In this document: positions 34,901 through 42,842 of the stretch, in pieces
Numbering within the stretch: the stretch's first letter is position 1
How the letters are laid out: every line of letters starts with the position of its first letter
From: SIG607 sp036307305
Lineage (GTDB): Bacteria > Bacillota > Clostridia > Oscillospirales > Acutalibacteraceae
Length of the DNA: 64,000 bases
Assembly (NCBI GenBank): GCA_036307305.1
Contig: JAXJXV010000023.1
Coordinates: 37,877-101,876 of the forward strand
Reading direction: 5' to 3'
Program-made: the position numbers and the translations under genes
The notes under the pieces: generated by a model
Seen by the model: only the letters and a program-made list of their open reading frames with translations
Told to the model about the DNA's origin: nothing
Database searches by the model: none

Positions 34901-35526
34901 CCGATTTCGTTACAGCAAGAATGTCTACCTTCTGGAATATGATTTATCAATACGGTATGTTTGAAATCAGCGTTAAGGTTCCTGAGCCGCCTTCTCATTC
35001 AGGTTGGTGGATGAACGGTGCGGCAACAGGACAGAGTAGTTTCATTAAATTATTCGGAAGAGAATCAAGAGGCTGTATGACCGAGTACGACCTGCTTGAA
35101 AACTTCGGCATTTATAATTTCTATGCCGCTAATATTCATTATTGGTGGAGTTCTACAGGTATACGCGACGGTGGTCATTCAAGTCTTGACGGCGTATCGG
35201 CTGCAGACGACAGAAACGATTATTATGTTCCTGACAGTGATGAAAATGATATGTACGATAATTATCATATCTACACGTTCCTGTGGAATGATGATAATAT
35301 AGTATTTGCTCTTGACGGTAAGAAATTTTATACCTTCAATAACGATACTACCTATTATGACCGTATGCCTAACTATATCATTCTTGCAGCAGGTCTGGGC
35401 GGAAAATTCTACGGCGCTAATTATGACCCTGAAATCCATAAGAGTTATTACGAAAACCTTATAGATTATGTAAGAGTTTATCAGATAGAAAATATGGGCA
35501 GCCAGATGATTTGGGCAAAACGCTAA
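28936..35526 (+). CDS. Giant secreted GH16 glycosidase with binding-module/InlB-type repeat array
   Basis: This 2196-residue protein starts at ATG 28936 behind TTAGGGAG. A signal peptide is followed by seven CBM4/9-like beta-sandwich modules, most ending in a (Y/I)IDDV strand. Six InlB/Flg_new-type repeats (F-GWYxDkxxxxxF...YAxW) lie between the modules. A further Fn3-like region, one alpha/beta domain with the YEIVIGDTKREAS motif, and a C-terminal GH16 domain (about 1910-2190) come next. The catalytic ExDxxE motif is intact as E2050-Y-D2052-L-L-E2055. GH16 enzymes cut beta-1,3/1,4-glucans, agars or related polymers; substrate cannot be set from sequence. There is no anchor or dockerin, so it is probably released or held by its binding modules. 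Confidence 0.88.
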   Translation: MKNSKFAKRILGVLLTTAIIISTCVIPGMFSANAQSYIFDKTYDFSTNSTIQYGNIYLTDSNGVDRQISRAHFSQSGTGELKINNTLKLTGASTSSFLFNDEDGLFELMPNLAYEVSFRIKVVSGQTTFSKNGVTYPVSSQRTELKLAYGMPATNLTNKIAPDTEVGLIAKIDNNATQFSSNLTGTESKYNVGEWYTFTLNFRTPESFGTNGNVLGFALKSFNGIEILIDDVEISSKPTITVDANGGKISKTTFEHKIGDPVNIETPTRSFGYAFEGWFYDKECTREFTDTVITAENANVHLYAGWSDTHFSFEGYTPSDVKYGFGNYFLSIIDSDDAQDGSQILEYHYTSEYYDKIYSGSVEEGNVVYYTSRRTQRENSFSLKKVKANTSYVITFKYKVPAGMGECYVYPATGAANIWVPNTYIEYLDTRMIFNDDEPDVWKEGRLALTTGDLERVNGSDSNVLYIRLVPLANVDTLFYIDDVYVQEVVGDTSVTLDASDGIFSDGTKVKKQNITVGDSLSLLEPPIKADYDFGGWYYDKNLKEPVKTDKVDGTVYLNTLYAGWTSNMGFEGYYYDLNSPDRNNYISDTVSITNENVKTGFYSAKVENKNSANRNVIALNPINNKTNYLVTFDYKVENLTNDVKVSFATMNYNINNSQDVRLYDASYTITKEDAGKGYLCGAVVIETDFRNNLSNRLVMLVQSDTASDYMIYFDDVEISFMDENNGYVLLIDEATGEHDVIIGPLGEEVKPIEKSQKTAKFLGYYKDRALSDLYTGGYKYTLNAQMLYANWTIGEGFEAYESFDSNITVIQDKLDKANKYLAVTGSITEKIADCVSGKRYGVEISYSLNSATGDVLLSVGSQSYNIGVAEAGTGWHKAVFDVAANSNALYLSITPSANVKIDIDDVIVYEITDNMTKVDFVQKSGYGQNHIRIGVKGLTIDMPHNPSHATDMFYGWYIDSALTKFSAHKTYPDSDITVYAKWARNPVTIVNFDDITSDVFTENNSNTASLNSSTKYASSKNSLMLDRRADGNYETYAPLANKDGYVKLESNTTYAVSFFYFYPAQTSSAYVNFNFTVSGADKYENPVTVGKQYKAKYATRWTVAYTFISTGELTEGNNYLYLNVVNTSSNVVSNVLYMESLVITRIDEGRNHVFAYDEKNNRLAEIDGDYGAEIQYPDWNTNQYEVTGWYYELECDNLYVENVHKEELYTELFCRWEAADLNFDNYSQEDSNSKYTVGDDISLSREEAYDTERSLKYSYNYAIKYFETSNNAVSLFRVNDKSLYKLSFRYKLTEAQSDVDIKFLTAHINNRWSFITDYEEATYRIYSGEIGDGWKQATVYLYTKFVNLGTSGLFMTFNPLVEGPTTLYIDAVSIDYLGTDKSVVAFLDENNNSGSYAEVTAGEKVTAPQAPQTQFSSFEGWYTDKELTIPYTAENTTAGITYVYGKYSYGNENFDSYTFKSNSEKNYSKNNRVENGALTYTADEKADALSGILRLGKIEDNTSYKITFEYKAEGQVNNIKFATADELDINENLTQYLDDGNIVKITADGKEHSAKAYITSSFAYTVPKDKYVNERENKNAHYGDMLYVVFDAQQGKITIDNIKIEKVEALYEKGASVLTEQASEEAGEQAMRFYFGYQAENLVQMEIGGESFTLVERGIIFKNARNTATGTVTEKGITVSGITIANAKSKGHIVKGKTYGFGSYWEYDSKEEQIVYSGYITDYDIGDTRLTAARGYIKVKDEKGEIYTFYSSDKKTYVKENSDRFAEKTDKRIHTFGEDPWVYYTIVNPKLMPYIYGEQIENLIEYANKTHGFDIQRVTEKAEETTYEIVIGDTKREASSLVEVTEEDKYVIAMIGTKLIIKGGSDLATMQGVKDFIDYLKYKDSLKCGAYIYDGFVKEGYVSKTGDDYALTFNDEFEGSTLNFNYWGAYNNQSMNSYNEGDTCLGGIGYTRAPGDPGFTTADGLVVKDGIFVRDGNCVLPCARINDTDFVTARMSTFWNMIYQYGMFEISVKVPEPPSHSGWWMNGAATGQSSFIKLFGRESRGCMTEYDLLENFGIYNFYAANIHYWWSSTGIRDGGHSSLDGVSAADDRNDYYVPDSDENDMYDNYHIYTFLWNDDNIVFALDGKKFYTFNNDTTYYDRMPNYIILAAGLGGKFYGANYDPEIHKSYYENLIDYVRVYQIENMGSQMIWAKR

Positions 35527-35541
35527 ATATCGTAAATAACG

Positions 35542-35580
35542 AAAAACCCCTGTGAAAGATTAATTTCACAGGGGTTTTTG
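35542..35580 (+). terminator. Terminator after the giant GH16 gene
   Basis: A 16-bp perfect stem, AAAAACCCCTGTGAAA with TTTCACAGGGGTTTTT, around GATTAA. Confidence 0.95.
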
Positions 35581-35614
35581 TACTGATATGTGTAAAAATA
35601 GTCGGAATAGTGCA

Positions 35615-35643
35615 TTGAAAATGTAAAAATTATATGATAAAAT
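35615..35643 (+). promoter_or_regulatory. Promoter of two-gene unit 1
   Basis: TTGAAA, a 17-bp spacer and TAAAAT. Confidence 0.6.
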
Positions 35644-35674
35644 TCATGTGTATATCATGGAGAGGGTGTGCATT

Positions 35675-38600
35675 ATGAAAAAAATTCCTGCATTATTGAT
35701 GGCTATTGTGATGCTTGTAGTCTGTCTTTATGTGCCTATGAGCTTTGATGCCTTTGCAGAAAATGAGACAGTTGTTTACGATTTTGAAAACACTGTAACA
35801 AATGTTAACGACAATAAGAAAGAGGCGGAGGATAACGGCGTCGGCTATTTTGGCTGGGGTATGACCGTTAGTACCGTAGACGGTAACAAGGTGCTTCGCG
35901 GAACCAGTACGGCTTACTGGGGTGAGCGCGGCGGTTATCGACTTCACAACGGCAAAGACGTTTGCCGTCTTGAACCTAATTCTAAATACATAGTAACCAT
36001 GAAGGTTATGGTGAAGAGCGGCGTTAAGTTTGTAACCAATATGCCCGCAGGTGCAAGAGCTGAGGTGAAACTTGGCTACGGCGCTGCTTTTGATGCCAAT
36101 TTAGGCGGTAACGGCACAAACTACGTTAATAAAATGGCTGTTGAGCTTAAAACTATCGTGTCTTCTGACGTTGATTCGGAATTTTATAACATAAATACAG
36201 GTTTTGACACTGCTCAGCTGGAGTACAGCGAGGATTGGCAGACTGTAACCTATCAGATTAATACTCCTGCTGATTTCGGCAGTCACGACAACGCTCTTAC
36301 AATCTGGATGGTTAAATTCAGCGGTATAGAGGTTATTATTGATGATGTCGCAGTAACAAAACTTGCAGATAATCAAAGTGTAGTAATTGCTGTTGATAAC
36401 TATTCATCTGAGCAGGATATTGTTTATGGTGAAATCGGCACAGAGGTTGTTCTTCCTGATATTTCTGACAGAGCAAAACAGGCTGACCATATTTTTGAGG
36501 GTTGGTATCTTGATGAAAACAGAACTCAGTCTGCCGAGGGCGTTAAATTTGAAAACAGCGTTAAAAGAGTTTATTCCAAATGGAATGCTCCTGTAACCTA
36601 TACCTTTGTTAATACCCTTACAGGTGAAAGTGAAACTATAGACGGTCAGCCGGGACAGACTATAGAATATCCTGCCGACCCTGTAGATGCACAAGGTGAG
36701 CAGTGGTTTATGGGTTGGTATACTACAGAACAGTATACCGAAGAATATCTGTCCGATACCTTTGGCTTTGCAAGTATAAATCTATATAGCCTTTGGAAGA
36801 ACGAAATTGCTGAGCTTAGTCAGGATTTCGAAAATTATAATAAGGACGAATATACCGATTATACAAACTCTGACGGCAGAATTATGAAAAGCAACGTTAT
36901 GTACTTTGCTATGATGATGTCGAAGCAGTCTGAAATTACTTATGGCGGCAGCGCAAACGCTATTAAGTTTGACTGGAAGAGCAGTATGAGAAAAGACCCT
37001 GCCGTGCATTATTCTTATGATGCTTCAAGCAGATACAATCAGATGGATATGTATGTGTGGTTGGGCAAAGGTCTTGATGATAAAACTCAGTATGAAGTAA
37101 CCTTTAAATATAAGGTGGAAAGCACCGATGCAAACTTAAACTTCTACGTTGCTTCTTCTCTTGAAAGCAATATCTGGGCAAATGGTTTGTTTAATATGTA
37201 TAGCGGTTTGACCGTTAATAAGGATGCTCAGACAGGCGAGTGGCAGGAAGGTAAATTCACCTTTACAACCAACTATAAATCTGCAAGTGCTGACTCAATG
37301 TTCTTCGGTATCATGCTTTCCAAAAATACCGATACAGTTGTTTACTTTGATGACATAAGCATTGAAGCAGTTGCACAGCCCTATGAGTCTGCAGTGACTG
37401 TAAATACGGGCTTTGAAACGTATAATATCAAGGGTAACCGTGGTGGAGCCGTTGTGCTTGAAACTCCCACCAATCCTGACGGAGCAGATTTCAAGGGCTG
37501 GTATCTTGATGAAAAGTTTACCGTAGCCTTTGAAAACGGTGAATTCGAAAGAAAACCCTATACTGTATATGCAAAATGGGGCATTGCACCTATTACCTTC
37601 AGAAATTATCAGTTCTATTCTACTCAGGATAGCCACGGCTTTGGTAAGCTTATGAGCATTGATAAAAACGGACGCGGCTACGATAATGATAATGCCCTTC
37701 GTTTTGACTTTAAAGGCTCTTACGTATACAAGGTTGTTGACGGCGAAACAAAGTATTATTATGACAGATATAAGGAATACGACCATCTTGCTGCTATAGC
37801 AAACCCTGTTGAGAATAATACCCTTTACCGTATAACCTATAAGTACAAGGTATTAAACGCTAATACCGATATTAATATTACTCCCGTAACTGGTTATTAC
37901 GGAAATATTTGGGTAGCAGGAACCTTAAATACATATCCTGCTGCTAAAAATACAGTTAAGCTTGGCACTGCTTCCGACTGGGAAGAATATACAGCTTACT
38001 TTACAACCGATATAAAGACTTCCGATACAGGCGCTATAGGTTCTGCACTTTACCTTGTCTTCGGTGTTAAAGACAACAGTGAGGAAAATGTTGCAGATAT
38101 CCTTGTAGATAACGTTATCGTTGAAAAGGTTGAGGACGATATAATCTTCTTCGACGGCAACAGCGTTGGCGCAACAAGCGCTGTTGTAAGAGGTAACGTA
38201 GGCGACCCAATTACCTATCCTGAGGTAACTAATGGTAAAGCCACGTTCCTTGGTTGGTATACCGACAAAGATTGCACCGTTCCCTTTACCGCAACTACCT
38301 TGCCACAGGGTGTTACAACCGTTTATGCAAAATGGAAGGCTGGTCCCATTACTTTTGAAAACTATCCGTTCTTCGCTACTTCGGACAGTCAGGGTATGGG
38401 TAAGCTTGTAAAAATTGACGATTCAGGCGTAGGCTATGACGACGCTTATGCCGCACGGTTTGATTATAACGGTAGCTACGTGTATAAGGTTGTCAACGGC
38501 GAAACCAAATACTTTAACACAAGATATCAGGATAATGACCATATGGTTATGATTTCTGACAGAGTTAAGGATAAGACCGTTTACCGCGTAACCTATAAAT

Positions 38601-40579
38601 ATAAGGTTGTTAGCGCAAATACAGGCGTGACGATGACTCTGTTCACTGGCTACTATGGTAACGTATGGGTTGCTAATACGGGCAATAAATATGCAGGAAC
38701 AAGAAATACGGTTTCTGTAGGCGACGCTAAAGACTGGAAGGAATTCACCTGCTACGTTTCTACCGATATTAAAAAAGGTAACGGTATGGTGGGCGACGCT
38801 ATGTATCTCATTTTCGGTGTTACAAGCTCTGCTAAAGAAGCCTTTGCAAACGTTCTCGTTGACGATGTTTTCGTTGAGGAAATCGAGCCGCCATACGTAA
38901 TGTTCGAGCCTAATAACAGTAAACCTGCAACCTTTGTAAACGGTGCGGTAGGAGATACTATTAAGTATCCTGAAGAACCCAAGAGCTTCGGTAAAACTTT
39001 TGTAGGCTGGTACAGCGATATTGAATGTACTGTTCCTTTCACAGCAAAAACCTTTACCGACGGTATGGCAGTAACCGCTTATGCAGGTTATAAACAGAGT
39101 TCCACCGTTGTTTACGACCTTGAAGAATACGACCTCCTTTCACCTCAGGAGATGCCAGGTAAGTATTATATGGAGGACGCTAAGCGCGTTAAGGACAGCA
39201 CTGCATATTCAGGCGAATACGTAATGCAGTTTGACAGAACAGGTAAATATAACACAGGCGCTTCAGCATTTGCCGTTGCTAACGGCAGTGAGGTATTTAC
39301 CTTGAAGAAGGATAAAACCTATGTTGTAACTATTACCTACCGTATAACAAAGGCGATTGATGCGACCCTTTGGTTCCATATGCAGACGGCCTTGCCTACG
39401 AATATGTGGGCTTACGGAAAACAAACAAGCGGACTTTACATAAACAAAGCTACACAAAAGGTAGGTCAGTGGATGACCATGAGCTTTGTTGTTAACGGCT
39501 CAATGATTGAAAGAGATGAGGGTAACGGCTTGTTTGTAATTATCAAGGGTGGTACGGGCGGCATCGTTCAGTTGGATGACGTTACTGTTTCTACCGTTGA
39601 TGATGGTTACGGCGCAGTTGTAATCAGTAACGGCGGATGTAATACAATACCCACTGTTATTATTGATAAAATCGGCGCAAACTACGCAAATAAACTGCCT
39701 AAGAATCCTGAAATGAAGGGAATGTACTTCAAGGGCTACTATACAATGGATTCCGCAGGCGCATATACTGAATTCGACTTTGAAAAGGCTGTAATCGGTG
39801 AAACCACTACTACTATCTATGCCCGTTTCTTCGAGTATGAGGTTAAACAGGATTTTGATAACGGCTTCCTTGAAGCAGCAGAGGCATCTAAGGGTTACAC
39901 CATTTTCGACTTCGATTATGAAGTATACGACAGTCTTAAAGAGGGTAACAGTAAGGATAATGTAACCAGCGGAAGATATTCTTTACATAGAAAAGGCGAC
40001 TCCCGTTACTTTGAAAACTCCGTTCTTCTTCTCCTTGGTAACAATCTTGCCGAGGCAGAGAGATACACCGTTACCTTTAACGTAAAGATGGGCAAACATC
40101 TCCACACCGACGGCGCAATTAAGGTTGTTTCCGGCAGAAGCTATCAGTATGCCTGGAGTACAACGGGTGATTATTATCCCGTAGTTGCTCTTAAGGACCT
40201 TGCGGACGGCGAGTGGCATACGGTTTCCTATACCTTTAACTCTGTTGAGGGCTTCGTTTCTATTCAGACACCGGGTTATGCAGAGCTGTTTATAGACGAC
40301 GTTGTATTCCATCTGGTTGGTGAGGACACACCCCTTTCAACTCCTATTGAGTATACAGAATACGTACCTCATAAGCGTGACGCTCAGGGTAACATTACTG
40401 CTATTATTGATGAAGAAATTGACGTAGACAGCATTATTGACGAATCTATTCTTTCATCGGGCAAAATAACAGTAAACTATACCATGTATATTATTATCGG
40501 CGTGGCAGTTATACTTGTTTTAGCGGCTTCGTTGACGGTAATACTCATTATTAAAAAGAAGAAAATCAAGAAGGCATAA
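35675..40579 (+). CDS. Membrane-anchored glycan-binding module array (unit 1)
   Basis: This 1634-residue surface protein has a signal peptide (about 1-28), six CBM4/9-like beta-sandwich modules each ending in a (I/V/F)DDV strand, and six InlB/Flg_new-type repeats (two in tandem after the first module). The C-terminal membrane helix (YIIIGVAVILVLAASLTVIL) has a KKKKIKKA tail. No catalytic domain is visible. Two adjacent modules (about 37590-38330 and 38340-39090) are near copies, showing internal duplication. It is probably a cell-surface capture protein for the glycan attacked by the GH16 lipoprotein encoded 12 nt downstream. The ATG at 35675 follows GGAGAGGG; upstream in-frame codons lack a site. 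Confidence 0.85.
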   Translation: MKKIPALLMAIVMLVVCLYVPMSFDAFAENETVVYDFENTVTNVNDNKKEAEDNGVGYFGWGMTVSTVDGNKVLRGTSTAYWGERGGYRLHNGKDVCRLEPNSKYIVTMKVMVKSGVKFVTNMPAGARAEVKLGYGAAFDANLGGNGTNYVNKMAVELKTIVSSDVDSEFYNINTGFDTAQLEYSEDWQTVTYQINTPADFGSHDNALTIWMVKFSGIEVIIDDVAVTKLADNQSVVIAVDNYSSEQDIVYGEIGTEVVLPDISDRAKQADHIFEGWYLDENRTQSAEGVKFENSVKRVYSKWNAPVTYTFVNTLTGESETIDGQPGQTIEYPADPVDAQGEQWFMGWYTTEQYTEEYLSDTFGFASINLYSLWKNEIAELSQDFENYNKDEYTDYTNSDGRIMKSNVMYFAMMMSKQSEITYGGSANAIKFDWKSSMRKDPAVHYSYDASSRYNQMDMYVWLGKGLDDKTQYEVTFKYKVESTDANLNFYVASSLESNIWANGLFNMYSGLTVNKDAQTGEWQEGKFTFTTNYKSASADSMFFGIMLSKNTDTVVYFDDISIEAVAQPYESAVTVNTGFETYNIKGNRGGAVVLETPTNPDGADFKGWYLDEKFTVAFENGEFERKPYTVYAKWGIAPITFRNYQFYSTQDSHGFGKLMSIDKNGRGYDNDNALRFDFKGSYVYKVVDGETKYYYDRYKEYDHLAAIANPVENNTLYRITYKYKVLNANTDINITPVTGYYGNIWVAGTLNTYPAAKNTVKLGTASDWEEYTAYFTTDIKTSDTGAIGSALYLVFGVKDNSEENVADILVDNVIVEKVEDDIIFFDGNSVGATSAVVRGNVGDPITYPEVTNGKATFLGWYTDKDCTVPFTATTLPQGVTTVYAKWKAGPITFENYPFFATSDSQGMGKLVKIDDSGVGYDDAYAARFDYNGSYVYKVVNGETKYFNTRYQDNDHMVMISDRVKDKTVYRVTYKYKVVSANTGVTMTLFTGYYGNVWVANTGNKYAGTRNTVSVGDAKDWKEFTCYVSTDIKKGNGMVGDAMYLIFGVTSSAKEAFANVLVDDVFVEEIEPPYVMFEPNNSKPATFVNGAVGDTIKYPEEPKSFGKTFVGWYSDIECTVPFTAKTFTDGMAVTAYAGYKQSSTVVYDLEEYDLLSPQEMPGKYYMEDAKRVKDSTAYSGEYVMQFDRTGKYNTGASAFAVANGSEVFTLKKDKTYVVTITYRITKAIDATLWFHMQTALPTNMWAYGKQTSGLYINKATQKVGQWMTMSFVVNGSMIERDEGNGLFVIIKGGTGGIVQLDDVTVSTVDDGYGAVVISNGGCNTIPTVIIDKIGANYANKLPKNPEMKGMYFKGYYTMDSAGAYTEFDFEKAVIGETTTTIYARFFEYEVKQDFDNGFLEAAEASKGYTIFDFDYEVYDSLKEGNSKDNVTSGRYSLHRKGDSRYFENSVLLLLGNNLAEAERYTVTFNVKMGKHLHTDGAIKVVSGRSYQYAWSTTGDYYPVVALKDLADGEWHTVSYTFNSVEGFVSIQTPGYAELFIDDVVFHLVGEDTPLSTPIEYTEYVPHKRDAQGNITAIIDEEIDVDSIIDESILSSGKITVNYTMYIIIGVAVILVLAASLTVILIIKKKKIKKA

Positions 40580-40591
40580 GGAGGGGTAAAA

Positions 40592-42460
40592 ATGAATATT
40601 AAAAGAATTATAGCGTTAATCCTTGCAGTGTTTATGGTAGCCTCTCTGGCTGCCTGCGGCGGTGCAAAATCCGCCAACCTTACCGCCGCTGTTAATAGCG
40701 AGGGCGACTTTATTTATAACCTTGTAAGAAGCGGTGAAACGACCTCTACCGAGGTAAACGATGCGGTAAAATCAATCCGTTCTGCTGTTAAGAAGAATTT
40801 CGGCTGTCCTATAGTAGCTATTAAGGATACCGTTTTCGAGGATTATGACGGCAACCTTGAAATATTGATTGGCGATACTAACAGAGAAGAGTCGGCTATT
40901 GCAAAACAGCGTCTTATGGATAACCGTATTAACAACGGAAAAGACTTTATCGTTGCGGTTATAAACGATAAGGTTTGTATACAGGTTACCGATTACTCAA
41001 CCCTTTCCTATGCGGCTGAGTGGTTTATCAAAAACTTCTGTCAGAGTTTTGAAACCTTTGAAAGACTCAGAACCGATTACGAGTTCATTTATGAGCATAA
41101 CTACAGCGTTTCAATAAACTCAAACACAGTAAACGACGTTGAGTTAAGTCGTTTTACAGTAGTTCTGCCTGTAAGTATTTCTTATCTTTCGGGTATGTAT
41201 GCCGATGAATACATAGAATTTTACACACAGGTTGGCTGTGCTATAAAAAAGGTTGAGGACATCGACCCTGAAGAAACCTATGAAATTCTCATTGGTGACT
41301 GTAACAGAGAGGCAAGTAAAACCGTAACAGCCGAGGGCGATAATTACATCGTTAAGGTTAGCGGCAATAAAATTGTAATCAAGGGCGGAAACGACCTTGC
41401 AACAAGCCGCGGCGTAAAGGCTTTCATTGACGAAGTAAAGAAAGCTAAGGAAGGCAAAGGCTTTGTGTGGAGTGACGGATACACCCTTAACGGCAAGTAT
41501 GATGCAACCGAAGAAGGAGCATATACACTGAACTGGCACGATGAATTCGACAGTAACACCGTAGACCTTTCAAAATGGGGTGACTACGGTAGCAATAGCG
41601 ATGCTGTGGAGCCTTCCAGCCTTGGCGGTGTTAAGTACTGGATAGACGTACACGGTGAAACTGCATATACGGCAGGCGGACTTAAAAAGCTTATTTATCA
41701 GTCTGACGGAAATATGGTTCTCGCTTGTCAGAGAGCTAATGAAATCGACTTCGTCGGCGGACAGATTTCCACCTACTTTACAATGCTGTTCAGATACGGT
41801 CTTATTGAAATCCGCAGTAAACACGCTCCAACACCTGCAAACGTTGGTTATTGGTGCAACGGTGCTAATATGCAGACAAAGCGTTTTGGCGTTGAACAGG
41901 GCAGATACTGTATGACCGAAATTGATATGCTTGAAAACTTCGGTAGTAATCTTCAGTTCCACAGTAACGTTCATCGTTGGTGGGCTAAGTATGATACCAG
42001 CGGTAAACAGCTTGGCTCTGAGCATAATTCCCTTGACGGTAGCGCAGTATACTCAGGTAACAGCCTTAACAATAAGAAAAAGGTTTACGATACCGAGCGC
42101 TACGGCGACGTGCTTTCCGATAACTATCATATCTATTCTTGCTACTGGGATGACAGCAGTCTGAAGTTCGGCTTCGACGGTAAGATTCATCTTGACTATC
42201 AGTTTGAGGATAATATGTCGGTTGCAGTACACTGCCTTATGAACTACTTCAATACAGAGTGTCACATGGGCGATACCGCATACGGCGTTGTGTATGATAA
42301 GGATATCCATGAGGATTATTACGAGCATAAGCTCGATTACGTTAGAATTTATCAGTCCGACCTTTATAACAGTCAGCTTATAACTGCTTGGCCTGAAAAA
42401 CAGGAAACAGGAACACTAAATATTATGTATCCTGACCATCCTATAAACGGCGCGTATTAA
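40592..42460 (+). CDS. GH16-family glycosidase lipoprotein (unit 1)
   Basis: This 622-residue lipoprotein has the lipobox SLAAC (lipidated Cys22). Two copies of an alpha/beta module with the motifs LEILIGDTNREES (about 90) and YEILIGDCNREAS (about 230) follow; these resemble the non-catalytic N-terminal domain of GH67/GH20 enzymes. A C-terminal GH16 domain (about 310-600) carries catalytic E443-I-D445-M-L-E448. It would be tethered to the outer face of the membrane. AAGGAGGGG precedes the ATG, 12 nt after the binding-array gene, so the pair forms an operon. Substrate unknown. Confidence 0.88.
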   Translation: MNIKRIIALILAVFMVASLAACGGAKSANLTAAVNSEGDFIYNLVRSGETTSTEVNDAVKSIRSAVKKNFGCPIVAIKDTVFEDYDGNLEILIGDTNREESAIAKQRLMDNRINNGKDFIVAVINDKVCIQVTDYSTLSYAAEWFIKNFCQSFETFERLRTDYEFIYEHNYSVSINSNTVNDVELSRFTVVLPVSISYLSGMYADEYIEFYTQVGCAIKKVEDIDPEETYEILIGDCNREASKTVTAEGDNYIVKVSGNKIVIKGGNDLATSRGVKAFIDEVKKAKEGKGFVWSDGYTLNGKYDATEEGAYTLNWHDEFDSNTVDLSKWGDYGSNSDAVEPSSLGGVKYWIDVHGETAYTAGGLKKLIYQSDGNMVLACQRANEIDFVGGQISTYFTMLFRYGLIEIRSKHAPTPANVGYWCNGANMQTKRFGVEQGRYCMTEIDMLENFGSNLQFHSNVHRWWAKYDTSGKQLGSEHNSLDGSAVYSGNSLNNKKKVYDTERYGDVLSDNYHIYSCYWDDSSLKFGFDGKIHLDYQFEDNMSVAVHCLMNYFNTECHMGDTAYGVVYDKDIHEDYYEHKLDYVRIYQSDLYNSQLITAWPEKQETGTLNIMYPDHPINGAY

Positions 42461-42464
42461 AAAA

Positions 42465-42496
42465 ATTACCCCAACGAAAGTTGGGGTATTTTTTTT
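42465..42496 (+). terminator. Terminator after unit 1
   Basis: TACCCCAAC pairs with GTTGGGGTA around GAAA and is followed by a long T run. Confidence 0.92.
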
Positions 42497-42570
42497 AGTG
42501 AGTAGGGAGTAGGGAGTAGGGGTATAATCTCTACTGATAGTTCGTAGGGGAGGATTTGTTATCCTCCCGA
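42497..42570 (+). repeat. Copy B of the G-tract/hairpin dispersed repeat
   Basis: GGG tracts at 42505, 42512 and 42519 (7-bp period), then GTATAATCTCTACTGATAG, then a hairpin at 42548-42568 with stem GGGAGGAT/ATCCTCCC and loop TTGTT. It sits directly after the unit 1 terminator. Between it and the unit 2 promoter I see only AT-rich sequence without a credible gene. Confidence 0.82.
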
Positions 42571-42661
42571 GTTTTATTAAAAAAAGTCTTTAAAAAATAC
42601 ATAATATATGACAAATTATATAAAATGGTTAATAAATGTCCAAAAAAGAACTGTTTTTGTC

Positions 42662-42690
42662 TTTACAATATCGCTTTTGTCTGTTATTAT
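42662..42690 (+). promoter_or_regulatory. Promoter of two-gene unit 2
   Basis: TTTACA, a 17-bp spacer and TATTAT, leaving an AT-rich leader of about 145 nt before the ATG in which I see no known riboswitch. Confidence 0.45.
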
Positions 42691-42842
42691 ATATGTGTAT
42701 TGGTGTATACATTTCATAGAAAATCAATGAATCAAAGCATAGATTTAAAGTTCTGTTTTAAATTATGTTGTCTAATTGAATAGAGTTATTTTAGTTTATT
42801 TACTTTAATTTTGTACAAAACAGAGAAAAGAGGAGAATGGTT

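Noticed and set aside
42556..42783. 75-residue open frame between the two GH16 units
   Set aside because: Starts inside a dispersed repeat, spans the promoter of unit 2, has no ribosome-binding site and a low-complexity Cys/Tyr-rich product.
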